A stretch of 6,812 nucleotides of DNA from Cyclobacteriaceae bacterium (GCA_025363495.1 JANYDR010000640.1:1-6812); one strand, 5' to 3'; positions 1-5,918 are shown, numbered from the stretch's first letter. Notes: generated by a model not told the origin, from the sequence alone. Made by a program: numbers and translations.

Positions 1-831
1 GGCAAGCCCAAGCAGACACCAACCACCAGAAGCAATCACAAAAGAACTCGTGGCAATTCTTTTTATAATAGGTGTGATGGTCCAGTCCATTGAATAACCG
101 ATAGCCAGACAGATTATGCCTGCTGTTGCTAATCGTATGACTTTATTTCTTTCTTCCAATGAACTGAGCAATAATTTCCCCGCAATAGCTCCCCATATAG
201 TATGGGCAGTCGTTGGAAGACAGTTTATGGCTACCCATCCATTCTTATTTATTTTGTTCATTAGCACAAGGTCCATAAAGTTTCCAAAGTTATGCTGATC
301 CATAAAGGGTTGATCAAACCCGGAAATAGTAATAAACCGATAGAGTATCTCTGTCAGCAAGAGTAATCCAATACTCACAAGCATCTGCGTCGATATTGAA
401 AAACGAAAAATTAAAAATGCCACAAGAGTTGTAAACGAAAGCTGCGTGAGCACATCCCAGAGCTCAAAAGAAAGTCCTCCGGGTCTGACAGCATAATCGA
501 GTACACCCCAGAAAAAAAGCCAACCACTTCGTTTTAATATCTTCACAAACTGCTCATTCCACGACACACCCAATTCATTTTGTTTGTGAATGGAAAAGGC
601 CATCGCAGTACCTGCCATAAACATAAAACCAGGCTGGATAAGGTCCCAAAAACGAAGTCCGTTCCAGGGATGATGAAAAAATTGAATTAGGAATGATTCT
701 ATCATTTTGCCTTCACCCGATTCAAATAAATGATCAAAGAGCCGCGTACTTTCCAGCGCCAACAAAACCATAATGAACCCCCGAAGGAAATCAAGGGAGA
801 GAAGGCGGTTTGGAGTTGTATTAGTCGTCAC
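1..831 (-). CDS. HGSNAT/DUF5009-family transmembrane acyltransferase, C-terminus cut by window edge
   Basis: Reading the minus strand from GTG at 831 gives 277 uninterrupted codons that run off position 1, so the C-terminal part is missing. The N-terminus carries the family hallmark SLDFLRGF (residues 12-19). It is followed by HHPWNGLRFWDLIQPGFMF (53-71), which matches the HxxWxGLxxxDLxxPxFxF loop of heparan-alpha-glucosaminide N-acetyltransferases; by that alignment His53 is the likely acetyl-accepting histidine. Further family signs are WDVLTQLSF (125-133) and a later NGWVAINCLPTTAHTIWG segment resembling the conserved loop before a late membrane helix. Several hydrophobic helices predict a multi-pass inner-membrane protein. 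Family members move acetyl groups across the membrane onto sugars; the substrate here is unknown. No ATG exists upstream of the SLDFLRGF motif before a stop at 853-855, and the first ATG (769-771) would delete the motif, so GTG at 829-831 is chosen. No Shine-Dalgarno is visible. Confidence 0.85.
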   Translation of the reverse strand, partial: MTTNTTPNRLLSLDFLRGFIMVLLALESTRLFDHLFESGEGKMIESFLIQFFHHPWNGLRFWDLIQPGFMFMAGTAMAFSIHKQNELGVSWNEQFVKILKRSGWLFFWGVLDYAVRPGGLSFELWDVLTQLSFTTLVAFLIFRFSISTQMLVSIGLLLLTEILYRFITISGFDQPFMDQHNFGNFMDLVLMNKINKNGWVAINCLPTTAHTIWGAIAGKLLLSSLEERNKVIRLATAGIICLAIGYSMDWTITPIIKRIATSSFVIASGGWCLLGLA

Positions 832-854
832 GAGTAGAAATATAAAGAAATTTC

Positions 855-872
855 AATACGGAATTCTGTATT
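855..872. repeat. 18-bp near-palindrome upstream of acyltransferase start
   Basis: The sequence AATACGGAATTCTGTATT reads nearly the same on both strands: arms AATAC/GTATT around a GAATTC core, with one G-T mismatch pair. It lies 24 bp upstream of the GTG start of the minus-strand acyltransferase, a position suited to an operator or a 5'-UTR hairpin. A regulatory role is inference. Confidence 0.35.
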
Positions 873-985
873 CAATTGCTGAGCTATTCATTAGAACTAC
901 CACGTTTTACCCGGGTATCGTTTTAGATATCCAGAAAAATCAGAAAATAACAAGACTGATTACGTGACCCTTACTTCGTCATTGC

Positions 986-1000
986 TCTCAATTGTTGAGA
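986..1000. repeat. Perfect 6-bp inverted repeat TCTCAA-TTG-TTGAGA
   Basis: A perfect dyad with a 3-base centre lies between the divergent genes. The core TCAATTGTTGAG (988-999) recurs with one change as TCAATTGCTGAG at 872-883, 116 bp away, or about eleven helical turns. Such spaced half-similar dyads can bind a dimeric regulator, but chance is possible in AT-rich DNA. Confidence 0.35.
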
Positions 1001-1134
1001 ATCTACCATCCGGTTTATTCATCTCACGGACGAAATATGATAGTGCTAAAATGAAATTATAGGAGCCTTTCTTTTATATATATACACATTCAATGTTGGA
1101 TTTAGGAATATTATTCAAATAAACATTTTTCATT

Positions 1135-1689
1135 ATGAGACTAAGAAATTTTTCTATCCTCGCTATTGTCCTGTTTTCCTGTAGTCAAAAAAGTGATCCA
1201 ACTCCCATAACCCTTCTAATAAATGGAAATATGGAAGCAGGATCTACCACACCAAACTCCTGGTTTAATTATAAAACCGGAGATGAAATTAATACTTGGA
1301 CGAAGGAACAATCAAGTTCTCCAAATTACTCACTTAAAATGGCGTTAAGCAGAGCAGATGCTCAAAATTTTTCCTATAGGGACAAACCTATCAGGGAACT
1401 ATTACGGCAGGGAAAGATTTAATTTTAACCATTAAAATAAAATAAAATCTTACGGGCACAGGCGTTTCAATTGCTATCCGTGGAGATGATACTATAACTC
1501 TTCAAGGATCCGGAGAACAATTTGTCACGACGGAAGAATTACTTCCATCAGTGGAAATTTCGACTGGACTACTTATCAGGTAAAATTGGTCGGTATTAAA
1601 AGCACGATAAAAGCATCACCATTTATTTTGTATATCTTCCAAATACTAGTGGTACAGTTTATTTTGACGATGCTGCATTAACGAATTAA
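1135..1689 (+). pseudogene. Decayed lipoprotein gene with carbohydrate-binding-like beta-sandwich end
   Basis: The first 95 codons (1135-1422) begin with a lipoprotein signal, MRLRNFSILAIVLFSC, with Cys16 as the predicted lipidation site. The mature part starts with NGNMEAGSTTPNSWF, typical of CBM4/9-like beta-sandwich domains. Sense then continues in other frames: GQTYQGTITAGKDLILTIKIK and GTGVSIAIRGDD from about 1380 (frame 3), ITSISGNFDWTTYQVKLVG from about 1538 (frame 2), and SITIYFVYLPNTSG ending GTVYFDDAALTN with TAA at 1687-1689 (frame 1). Three single-base losses, near 1379-1381, 1532-1540 and 1607-1613, plus one in-frame TAA at 1443-1445, account for everything. Adding three bases gives 186 codons including the stop, the full length of a small lipoprotein. 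Each loss sits in or beside a G or A run, so sequencing error must be considered, but the flanking 5 kb is free of such breaks. The original role was probably a surface sugar-binding lipoprotein; the exact family is uncertain. Confidence 0.75.
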
Positions 1690-1702
1690 GAGAGATAATA
1701 AA

Positions 1703-1727
1703 AAAGTCAGGCTATTCACCTGACTTT
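1703..1727 (-). terminator. Rho-independent terminator of the sigma/DUF4097 operon, possibly bidirectional
   Basis: A perfect 9-bp stem (AAAGTCAGG/CCTGACTTT) with a 7-base loop sits 20 bp past the stop of the last operon gene. On the minus strand the stem runs into a T-tract (1708 down to 1700), the classic intrinsic terminator form. On the plus strand it follows the lipoprotein remnant but has a weaker T tail, so it may stop transcription from both sides. Confidence 0.85.
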
Positions 1728-1747
1728 CATTCTCTAACCTTATTCCT

Positions 1748-2587
1748 CTATTTCTTACGAATAAAAATATCGCCGTTATAATTCTTTAGAGTGGATTCCG
1801 CGCCTCCTCCATTAATGTCACCACGTTTCCACTCGTCAATCTTCAGCTTATAAGTACCTGATTTTGCATCCTGCTGCTTTACCGGACCACTGCTGGTGAC
1901 ATTCATATCAAAGCCAGTGTAGATATCACCTCTTTCCGTCTTCATTTTGAATGTTGCTTTCGCTGTTGCAGGAAATGTAAGATCAATGTCGCCATTATAA
2001 GTAGAGTATGACATTGGTGTTCCTTCAGTAAGTTTATCGAATGTCACCTTTACATCACCATTATAGGTGGTGGCCACTACTGAACCAGAGATATTAAGAG
2101 CTGTAATCGCTCCGTTATAGTTAGTAAGCTCCAATTCTCCCTGCACATTAGTGACCATCAGATCACCGTCATTATAAGTACTTACCTTCAGGTCCATCCC
2201 GGTTGGCACTTCAATTTCAAGGCTGGTTTTCGAATTCCATGAATCAGAACCAATCTTAATCAGATTATTGTTCTCGCTGGCGTCAAGGTCGAGACCTCCA
2301 CCGCTTATTCTTTTTAGCCCATCTTTAGTATCCCCTCCTTTTTTGCGACCATGATCGTCACCATCTCCATCGCCTTTGGATGTATTGTATCTGACCAACA
2401 CATCCTTGCGGGCTGCTCCTTTTATAATGATTGATCCATAATTAAGATGGGCCTTCAATGTCCCGCGCTTGGCCGGATCACTCAGTGGGATCGTAAACTC
2501 ATTTGCATTTTGAGCTTCTGCCACCCACGCCATCACAACAAATACCAAAGCCCCCATTATTTTCACGTATTTCATATTCATTTCCAT
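1748..2587 (-). CDS. Exported DUF4097-type beta-repeat protein B
   Basis: A 279-residue protein from ATG at 2587. Signal peptide: a short basic start, then IMGALVFVVMAWVAEAQ (about residues 10-26), with cleavage likely after AEA. The mature protein is built of short beta strands punctuated by N/D-G-D turns about every 20 residues: YNDGDLMV (138-145), NYNGAITA (156-163), TYNGDVKV (174-181), TYNGDIDL (196-203), ERGDIYTG (218-225) and NYNGDIFI (269-276). This is the pattern of the DUF4097 (putative adhesin) family, which probably forms a right-handed beta-helix. A highly charged GDGDGDDHGRKKGGD insert occupies about 71-86. It is the last gene of the operon, 47 bp after its paralogue, and ends before a terminator. 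The start is ambiguous: TTG at 2593 and ATGs at 2581 and 2575 share the frame. The 2575 start has GGAA upstream and the most regular signal peptide. The molecular function is unknown. Confidence 0.85.
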   Translation of the reverse strand: MEMNMKYVKIMGALVFVVMAWVAEAQNANEFTIPLSDPAKRGTLKAHLNYGSIIIKGAARKDVLVRYNTSKGDGDGDDHGRKKGGDTKDGLKRISGGGLDLDASENNNLIKIGSDSWNSKTSLEIEVPTGMDLKVSTYNDGDLMVTNVQGELELTNYNGAITALNISGSVVATTYNGDVKVTFDKLTEGTPMSYSTYNGDIDLTFPATAKATFKMKTERGDIYTGFDMNVTSSGPVKQQDAKSGTYKLKIDEWKRGDINGGGAESTLKNYNGDIFIRKK

Positions 2588-2615
2588 TTTCAAGTTTCAA
2601 ATTTCAAATTTCTTA
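2588..2615. repeat. Heptad tandem repeat TTTCAAA between the DUF4097 genes
   Basis: Four contiguous 7-bp units read TTTCAAG, TTTCAAA, TTTCAAA, TTTCTTA on the plus strand (TTTGAAA-like on the coding strand), immediately upstream of the ATG of protein B. It could be simple slippage sequence or an A-rich translation leader; no hairpin is evident. Confidence 0.6.
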
Positions 2616-2634
2616 ACTCCCTAATTTTTAATTA

Positions 2635-3540
2635 TCAATTCTCTCTCAAATAAACATCTCCGTTAAACGTTTCAAAATCAAGTAAGGGGCCACCTTGTCT
2701 CACTTTATAACGGTTGCCATTCACTTTGTAACGAATACCGTCGCCCTTGGCATATTTTTCAACCGTCACGGCCATTGGTGTGATCTCATTAACTGATGAA
2801 TAAAATTCACCATTAAAACTCTTGAACGTAAGTTGAGCCCCAAGTCCCTTTTTAAAATTTGCATTGATGTCTCCATTCAAAGAGTAATACCTCGAATCTC
2901 CGGAAGGGTTACCGGAATAATCAATATCTACACTACCATTTATTGTATTTGCCCGTGTAACGCCGGAGATGTTTTTCAAACGAATATCACCGTTAATGTT
3001 TGACGCCAGAAGATAAGCGTTGGTGCCAGTAACCTCCACATCGCCATCATTGACAGTGGAAGCCAGAACATTAATCGATGAGGGAACCTTGATTGTAAAA
3101 TTCATTTTATAATCGTATTCACTTTCCTTATTACAATTACCACTACCGTTTCTGCAATCGTTCCAATTGTATCCCCATCCGTTCCACTCGCTTTGATAAT
3201 TACCTCTCTTACCTCTTTTTTGTTTTCCGAATTCATTACAGAGACCTTGAACATAAAGCATTATTGTATCTGCTCTATCCAACACACCCAATTGTATCTC
3301 CTGTTTTCCTTTTTCAAGACGCGCTTCTGTTTTGCCGTGAATAGTTCTCTCTACTTCAACAATTATTTTGTCGCCGGCGTAACCCTCGACTTTTACATTC
3401 CCATTGATATTGAAGATCATCAGGGCATTATTAGTACCTCTCTTTTCAAAAGAAAGCTCCCGGGCGATTTTATCGCTAAACGTCTGGGCAGATGCCACCA
3501 ACGTTCCAAAGAAAAATATTATTAAAAATTGTGTTTTCAT
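2635..3540 (-). CDS. Exported DUF4097-type beta-repeat protein A
   Basis: A 301-residue protein with a signal peptide FLIIFFFGTLVASAQ (about 5-19), cleaved near ASA-Q. As in its downstream paralogue, the body consists of short strands with N-G-D/N turns: NINGNVKV (44-51), VNDGDVEV (163-170), NINGDIRL (181-188), TINGSVDI (199-206), SLNGDINA (220-227), SFNGEFYS (241-248) and a terminal TFNGDVYL (291-298). The same C-terminal ending in both proteins (FNGDVYLREN here, YNGDIFIRKK there) supports tandem duplication. Residues 101-141 form an insert rich in Asn, Gly, Trp and Tyr with three cysteines (101, 129, 136), notable for an exported protein. The start ATG at 3538-3540 follows the anti-sigma stop by 12 bp, so the two are cotranscribed; the leader is A-rich without a Shine-Dalgarno. 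Family members are called putative adhesins, but no biochemical role is established that I can apply here. Confidence 0.87.
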   Translation of the reverse strand: MKTQFLIIFFFGTLVASAQTFSDKIARELSFEKRGTNNALMIFNINGNVKVEGYAGDKIIVEVERTIHGKTEARLEKGKQEIQLGVLDRADTIMLYVQGLCNEFGKQKRGKRGNYQSEWNGWGYNWNDCRNGSGNCNKESEYDYKMNFTIKVPSSINVLASTVNDGDVEVTGTNAYLLASNINGDIRLKNISGVTRANTINGSVDIDYSGNPSGDSRYYSLNGDINANFKKGLGAQLTFKSFNGEFYSSVNEITPMAVTVEKYAKGDGIRYKVNGNRYKVRQGGPLLDFETFNGDVYLREN

Positions 3541-3552
3541 TTTTTGTTTTTT

Positions 3553-4332
3553 TTAAATCAAGATCTCAATACTCTTTTTGATTTTATTTTTTACATCACG
3601 CGGCGTTGAATCATTATCAAGAAGCTTTTGTAATTCCTTAACAGACTTCTTTTCCTGGATTGCCACCATCAGATCGGCAAGTGTAACCTGCACCAGGGGC
3701 GAATCCTGTTGTGAAATAGAATGAATCAACTCCTTTCTAACTTCACTTTGACCTATGTATGGAGTAAGGGCTTCAAGAGCTGCGAGGCGCACATTCACGT
3801 TGGCATCATGATTGAGCGTTTGAAAAAGAGCACGCGTAACTTTATCACTCACCTGACTCATTTCATTTGTAAGACTTACTGCCCTCAATCGTTCACTGGC
3901 TGATTCTTTTTCCAGAAGGGAAAGCATCATCATCTCTTTCAACTCACCCACCTGTTGTGTAAGCTGCTTCACTTCATTATTCCCTGAGGGAGGTTGTAAA
4001 ATATTACCTACTACGAAACCGATAATTAAAAGACCAGCAGCAAATCCTAATCTCGGGAGAAGAATATTCAATTCAGGGAATTTAAAAAAGAATGATCTCT
4101 TCTTCAATTTGCTCTTTTCCGTTTCCAACATGGAATAGAATTCATCATTCATGCGAAGGGAGGGGATCGGATCTTCGATCTTCACCATTTGCTCGTCGAA
4201 TAATGTCAACTCTCTTAATTGAGTCAATTCTATTTGCCCGTCTTCAATCAATTGCTCTATCAATTTGATTTCAGCAGGATCGGCAAGTCCCTCATTGTAC
4301 TTGGCGATTAATTCGTTTTTGCTCTGTTCCAT
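3553..4332 (-). CDS. Membrane anti-sigma-like protein with HEAT-like C-terminal helices
   Basis: A 259-residue protein encoded directly after the ECF sigma gene. The N-terminal 85 residues are soluble, acidic and helical (ELIAKYNEGLADPAEIKLIEQL, then LFDEQMVK), resembling the cytoplasmic sigma-binding part of Bacteroidota anti-sigma factors. I see no HxxxCxxC zinc motif. One transmembrane helix follows at about 92-111 (LPRLGFAAGLLIIGFVVGNI). After it come a predicted coiled coil (about 117-142, with QLTQQVGELKEMMM) and a helical domain with HEAT-like repeats: NVNVRLAALEALTPYI (178-193) and the following VQVTLADLMVAIQ (214-226). Topology suggests sigma binding in the cytoplasm and a sensory or scaffold domain in the periplasm. 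The likely role is to hold the upstream sigma factor until an envelope signal arrives; this is inferred from order and architecture. ATG at 4330-4332; no clear ribosome-binding site. Confidence 0.75.
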   Translation of the reverse strand: MEQSKNELIAKYNEGLADPAEIKLIEQLIEDGQIELTQLRELTLFDEQMVKIEDPIPSLRMNDEFYSMLETEKSKLKKRSFFFKFPELNILLPRLGFAAGLLIIGFVVGNILQPPSGNNEVKQLTQQVGELKEMMMLSLLEKESASERLRAVSLTNEMSQVSDKVTRALFQTLNHDANVNVRLAALEALTPYIGQSEVRKELIHSISQQDSPLVQVTLADLMVAIQEKKSVKELQKLLDNDSTPRDVKNKIKKSIEILI

Positions 4333-4346
4333 AACACTATTGTTTT

Positions 4347-4399
4347 ACCTCACCCAGCCTCTCCACCTCACCCTTACCCTCCTTTCTGGAGAGGAAAGG
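4347..4399. repeat. C/T-rich dispersed-type intergenic repeat with inverted ends
   Basis: The spacer between the sigma and anti-sigma genes holds two copies of ACCTCACCC (4347-4355 and 4365-4373) and a perfect 7-bp inverted pair CCTCTCC (4358-4364)/GGAGAGG (4388-4394). From memory, CCTCACCC plus CTCC...GGAG motifs are common REP-like intergenic elements in Bacteroidota genomes; this copy looks degenerate. It lies inside the operon, so its transcript could fold and affect the sigma to anti-sigma expression ratio. Confidence 0.55.
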
Positions 4400-4954
4400 T
4401 TACATCATCTTTTCTAATTGTTTGTACACTACTCTCAATTCCTCCAGTGCCCGGAATACTTTTACTTTAACCGCTCCTTCCGAGCAACCTAAAATCTCGC
4501 CAATTTCTTTATACTTCTTTTCCTGGTATTTACTTAACAACAACACCTCACGCTTCTCTTCTGAAAGTCTGTCCATGGCCATGGATAACATTTGCTGTTC
4601 ATCTGCCTGTTGCATTTCGTTGGAACGATTCTCATCATGCCCAAGCCTGTCCTGCCATTTCTCGACACTCTCCTTCATATTCATTTTATTCTTACGGAAA
4701 TGGTCGTGGCTCACATTACGCGCAATGTGAAACATCCAGGTTTTGAAGTCGCCATCGCCCCGGAAGAGGTGACGATACTTTAGTATCCGGAAGAAGGTAT
4801 TCTGCACCAGATCTTCGCTGAGGTCCTGGTCTTTATTAATGCCATAAAAGAATCCATACAACGGCCTTTTATATCGTTCAAAGAGCAAGCCAAGCCTGTC
4901 CAGATCGCCTTCGCGCACCTTTTCCATCAATGTATTATCAGAAAACGCTTCCAA
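4400..4954 (-). CDS. RNA polymerase ECF-family sigma factor (sigma-70 family)
   Basis: With the chosen start the protein has 184 residues. Region 2 is complete: LGLLFERYKRPLYGFF (21-36), the core-binding segment EDLVQNTFFRIL (47-58), and the promoter-melting and -10-recognition segment FKTWMFHIARNVSHDHFRK (70-88). Region 4 follows: MDRLSEEKREVLLLSKYQ (127-144), then the helix-turn-helix YKEIGEILGCSEGAVKVKVFRALEELR (148-174). This is a standard ECF (RpoE-like) two-domain sigma factor that redirects RNA polymerase, probably under control of the membrane protein encoded next. The start is uncertain. TTG at 4954 gives MEAFSDNTLMEKVREGD, which resembles usual N-termini of this group. ATG at 4927 would shorten region 2's lead-in. 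TTGs at 4969 and 5059 extend into the divergent promoter region and look non-coding. First gene of the four-gene minus-strand operon. Confidence 0.9.
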   Translation of the reverse strand: MEAFSDNTLMEKVREGDLDRLGLLFERYKRPLYGFFYGINKDQDLSEDLVQNTFFRILKYRHLFRGDGDFKTWMFHIARNVSHDHFRKNKMNMKESVEKWQDRLGHDENRSNEMQQADEQQMLSMAMDRLSEEKREVLLLSKYQEKKYKEIGEILGCSEGAVKVKVFRALEELRVVYKQLEKMM

Positions 4955-5038
4955 ATCCGGGATTTTCAAAGGGGTTAACTGGCCGTTTGACCATTCGTTA
5001 CCAAGTTCGATAAAAATATTTTTAGGGCCGGCGAGGGT

Positions 5039-5046
5039 TATATTTG
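5039..5046 (+). promoter_or_regulatory. Candidate Bacteroidota -7 box for the GH16 gene
   Basis: TATATTTG matches the Bacteroidota -7 consensus TAnnTTTG exactly and lies about 58 bp before the GH16 ATG, implying a leader of roughly 50 bases. A T-rich stretch around 5019-5023 sits at -33 spacing, but no clean TTG is present, so the match is partial. Confidence 0.4.
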
Positions 5047-5103
5047 AGTATGGTTTCAAAAGCTGAACGCTGAGAGACCGATTGATAATAAAAACTCCAA
5101 ATA

Positions 5104-5904
5104 ATGAAATCTACGGTTCTTGTTTTATTGGTATTCGTCTGGCTTAATCTTTTTAGTCAAAATCAAACCACGTTTAATAAACTCGTATGGTCTGATGAAT
5201 TTAGCAAGCCAGGAACCCCCGATACCACCAAATGGAGTTACGATCTTGGTGATGGTTGCCCGAAAGTATGCGGCTGGGGCAATAATGAATTGGAATACTA
5301 TACTCAGGAGCCAAAAAATGTTCGTATTGAAAATGGAAAGTTAATTATTGAAGCGCATAAAGAAGAGATAGGTGGTAAACAGTACACCTCCACACGGATT
5401 GTCACCAAACTAAAAGGTGATTGGCTTTATGGAAGAGTCGAAGTGAAAGCAAAGCTACCGCGTGGCAAAGGAACTTGGCCAGCTATATGGATGCTTTCCA
5501 CCGATTGGAAATACGGCGGGTGGCCCGCAAGTGGAGAGATAGATATCATGGAACATGTTGGCTACGATCCGGATGTTCTTCATGGTACTATTCACACAGA
5601 AACATACAACCATGGAAAAGGAACTCAGAAAGAAGGCAAGATCACGGTACCCGGTTTAATGGACGACTTTCATGTATATGCAATTAACTGGAGCAAAAAC
5701 GCAATGGACTTCTTCGTTGATGGAAAAAAATATCATTCAGTAACGCGTGATCCCAAAGAAGATTTTAAAGGCTGGCCGTTCGATCAGCGGTTTCATTTAA
5801 TAATGAACCTGGCTGTTGGTGGAAACTGGGGTGGGAAAATGGGTGTTGATGAATCGATATGGCCAAAGAGAATGGAGGTGGAGTACGTGAGGATATATCA
5901 GTGA
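5104..5904 (+). CDS. Secreted glycoside hydrolase family 16 beta-glucanase (laminarinase type)
   Basis: A 266-residue enzyme with an N-terminal signal peptide (STVLVLLVFVWLNLFSQ, about 3-19) followed by one complete GH16 domain. The catalytic signature GEIDIMEHVG lies at 144-153: Glu145 is the predicted nucleophile, Asp147 the assisting residue and Glu150 the acid/base. Other family landmarks are LVWSDEF (27-33), CGWGNNELEYYT (56-67), YGRVEVKAKLP (109-119), GTWPAIWML (123-131), HVYAINWS (190-197) and FHLIMNLAVGGNW (230-242), ending in VEYVRIYQ. The ExDxxE form with an extra residue (EIDIME) is that of laminarinases and other beta-1,3(4)-glucanases, so beta-1,3-glucan such as laminarin is the likely substrate. 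No carbohydrate-binding module or type IX secretion C-terminal domain follows, so the enzyme is probably periplasmic or released by another route. It diverges from the sigma operon and converges with the barrel gene at a 14-bp gap. No SusC/D genes are seen nearby. Confidence 0.95.
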   Translation: MKSTVLVLLVFVWLNLFSQNQTTFNKLVWSDEFSKPGTPDTTKWSYDLGDGCPKVCGWGNNELEYYTQEPKNVRIENGKLIIEAHKEEIGGKQYTSTRIVTKLKGDWLYGRVEVKAKLPRGKGTWPAIWMLSTDWKYGGWPASGEIDIMEHVGYDPDVLHGTIHTETYNHGKGTQKEGKITVPGLMDDFHVYAINWSKNAMDFFVDGKKYHSVTRDPKEDFKGWPFDQRFHLIMNLAVGGNWGGKMGVDESIWPKRMEVEYVRIYQ

Positions 5905-5918
5905 GGGGATATCAGGAA

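Larger units (their letters stand above)
832..1134. other. Intergenic gap between divergent acyltransferase and lipoprotein remnant
   Basis: About 300 bases without a credible gene. The only sizeable plus-strand open frame here (773-967) overlaps the start of the acyltransferase antisense and looks like no known protein. The gap must hold the promoters for the minus-strand gene at 831 and the plus-strand gene at 1135, but I find no convincing TAnnTTTG box on either strand. It contains a near-palindrome at 855-872, a perfect inverted repeat at 986-1000 and an AT-rich stretch around 1074-1088. Confidence 0.6.

Noticed and set aside
773..967. Plus-strand open frame of 64 codons
   Set aside because: It lies antisense to the start of the acyltransferase, whose SLDFLRGF motif is clear on the minus strand. 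The plus-strand product is arginine-rich and unlike any known family.
1135..1689. Programmed frameshifting in the lipoprotein remnant
   Set aside because: Three separate -1 shifts plus a nonsense codon without a strong slippery heptamer and stem are far better explained by decay or sequencing error.
3193..3525. Plus-strand open frame of 110 codons inside DUF4097 protein A
   Set aside because: Antisense shadow of a well-supported exported protein; no recognisable domain or leader.
4422..4730. Plus-strand open frame of 102 codons inside the sigma gene
   Set aside because: Antisense to the sigma region 4 and linker; Ser/Leu-rich shadow of the real reading frame.
4985..5008. Minus-strand GAACTT and TCAAAC motifs resembling an E. 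coli sigma-E promoter
   Set aside because: The spacing is 12 bases rather than about 16, and Bacteroidota ECF promoters do not reliably follow that consensus.
5421..5687. Second plus-strand frame of 88 codons within GH16
   Set aside because: It overlaps the catalytic region of an intact GH16 gene in another frame and shows no family signature.
5884..5916. Possible terminator or direct repeat GGATAT(AT)CAG between GH16 and the barrel
   Set aside because: The repeated bases come from the last GH16 codons and the 14-bp gap; no stable stem with a T-tract is present, so no terminator is called.
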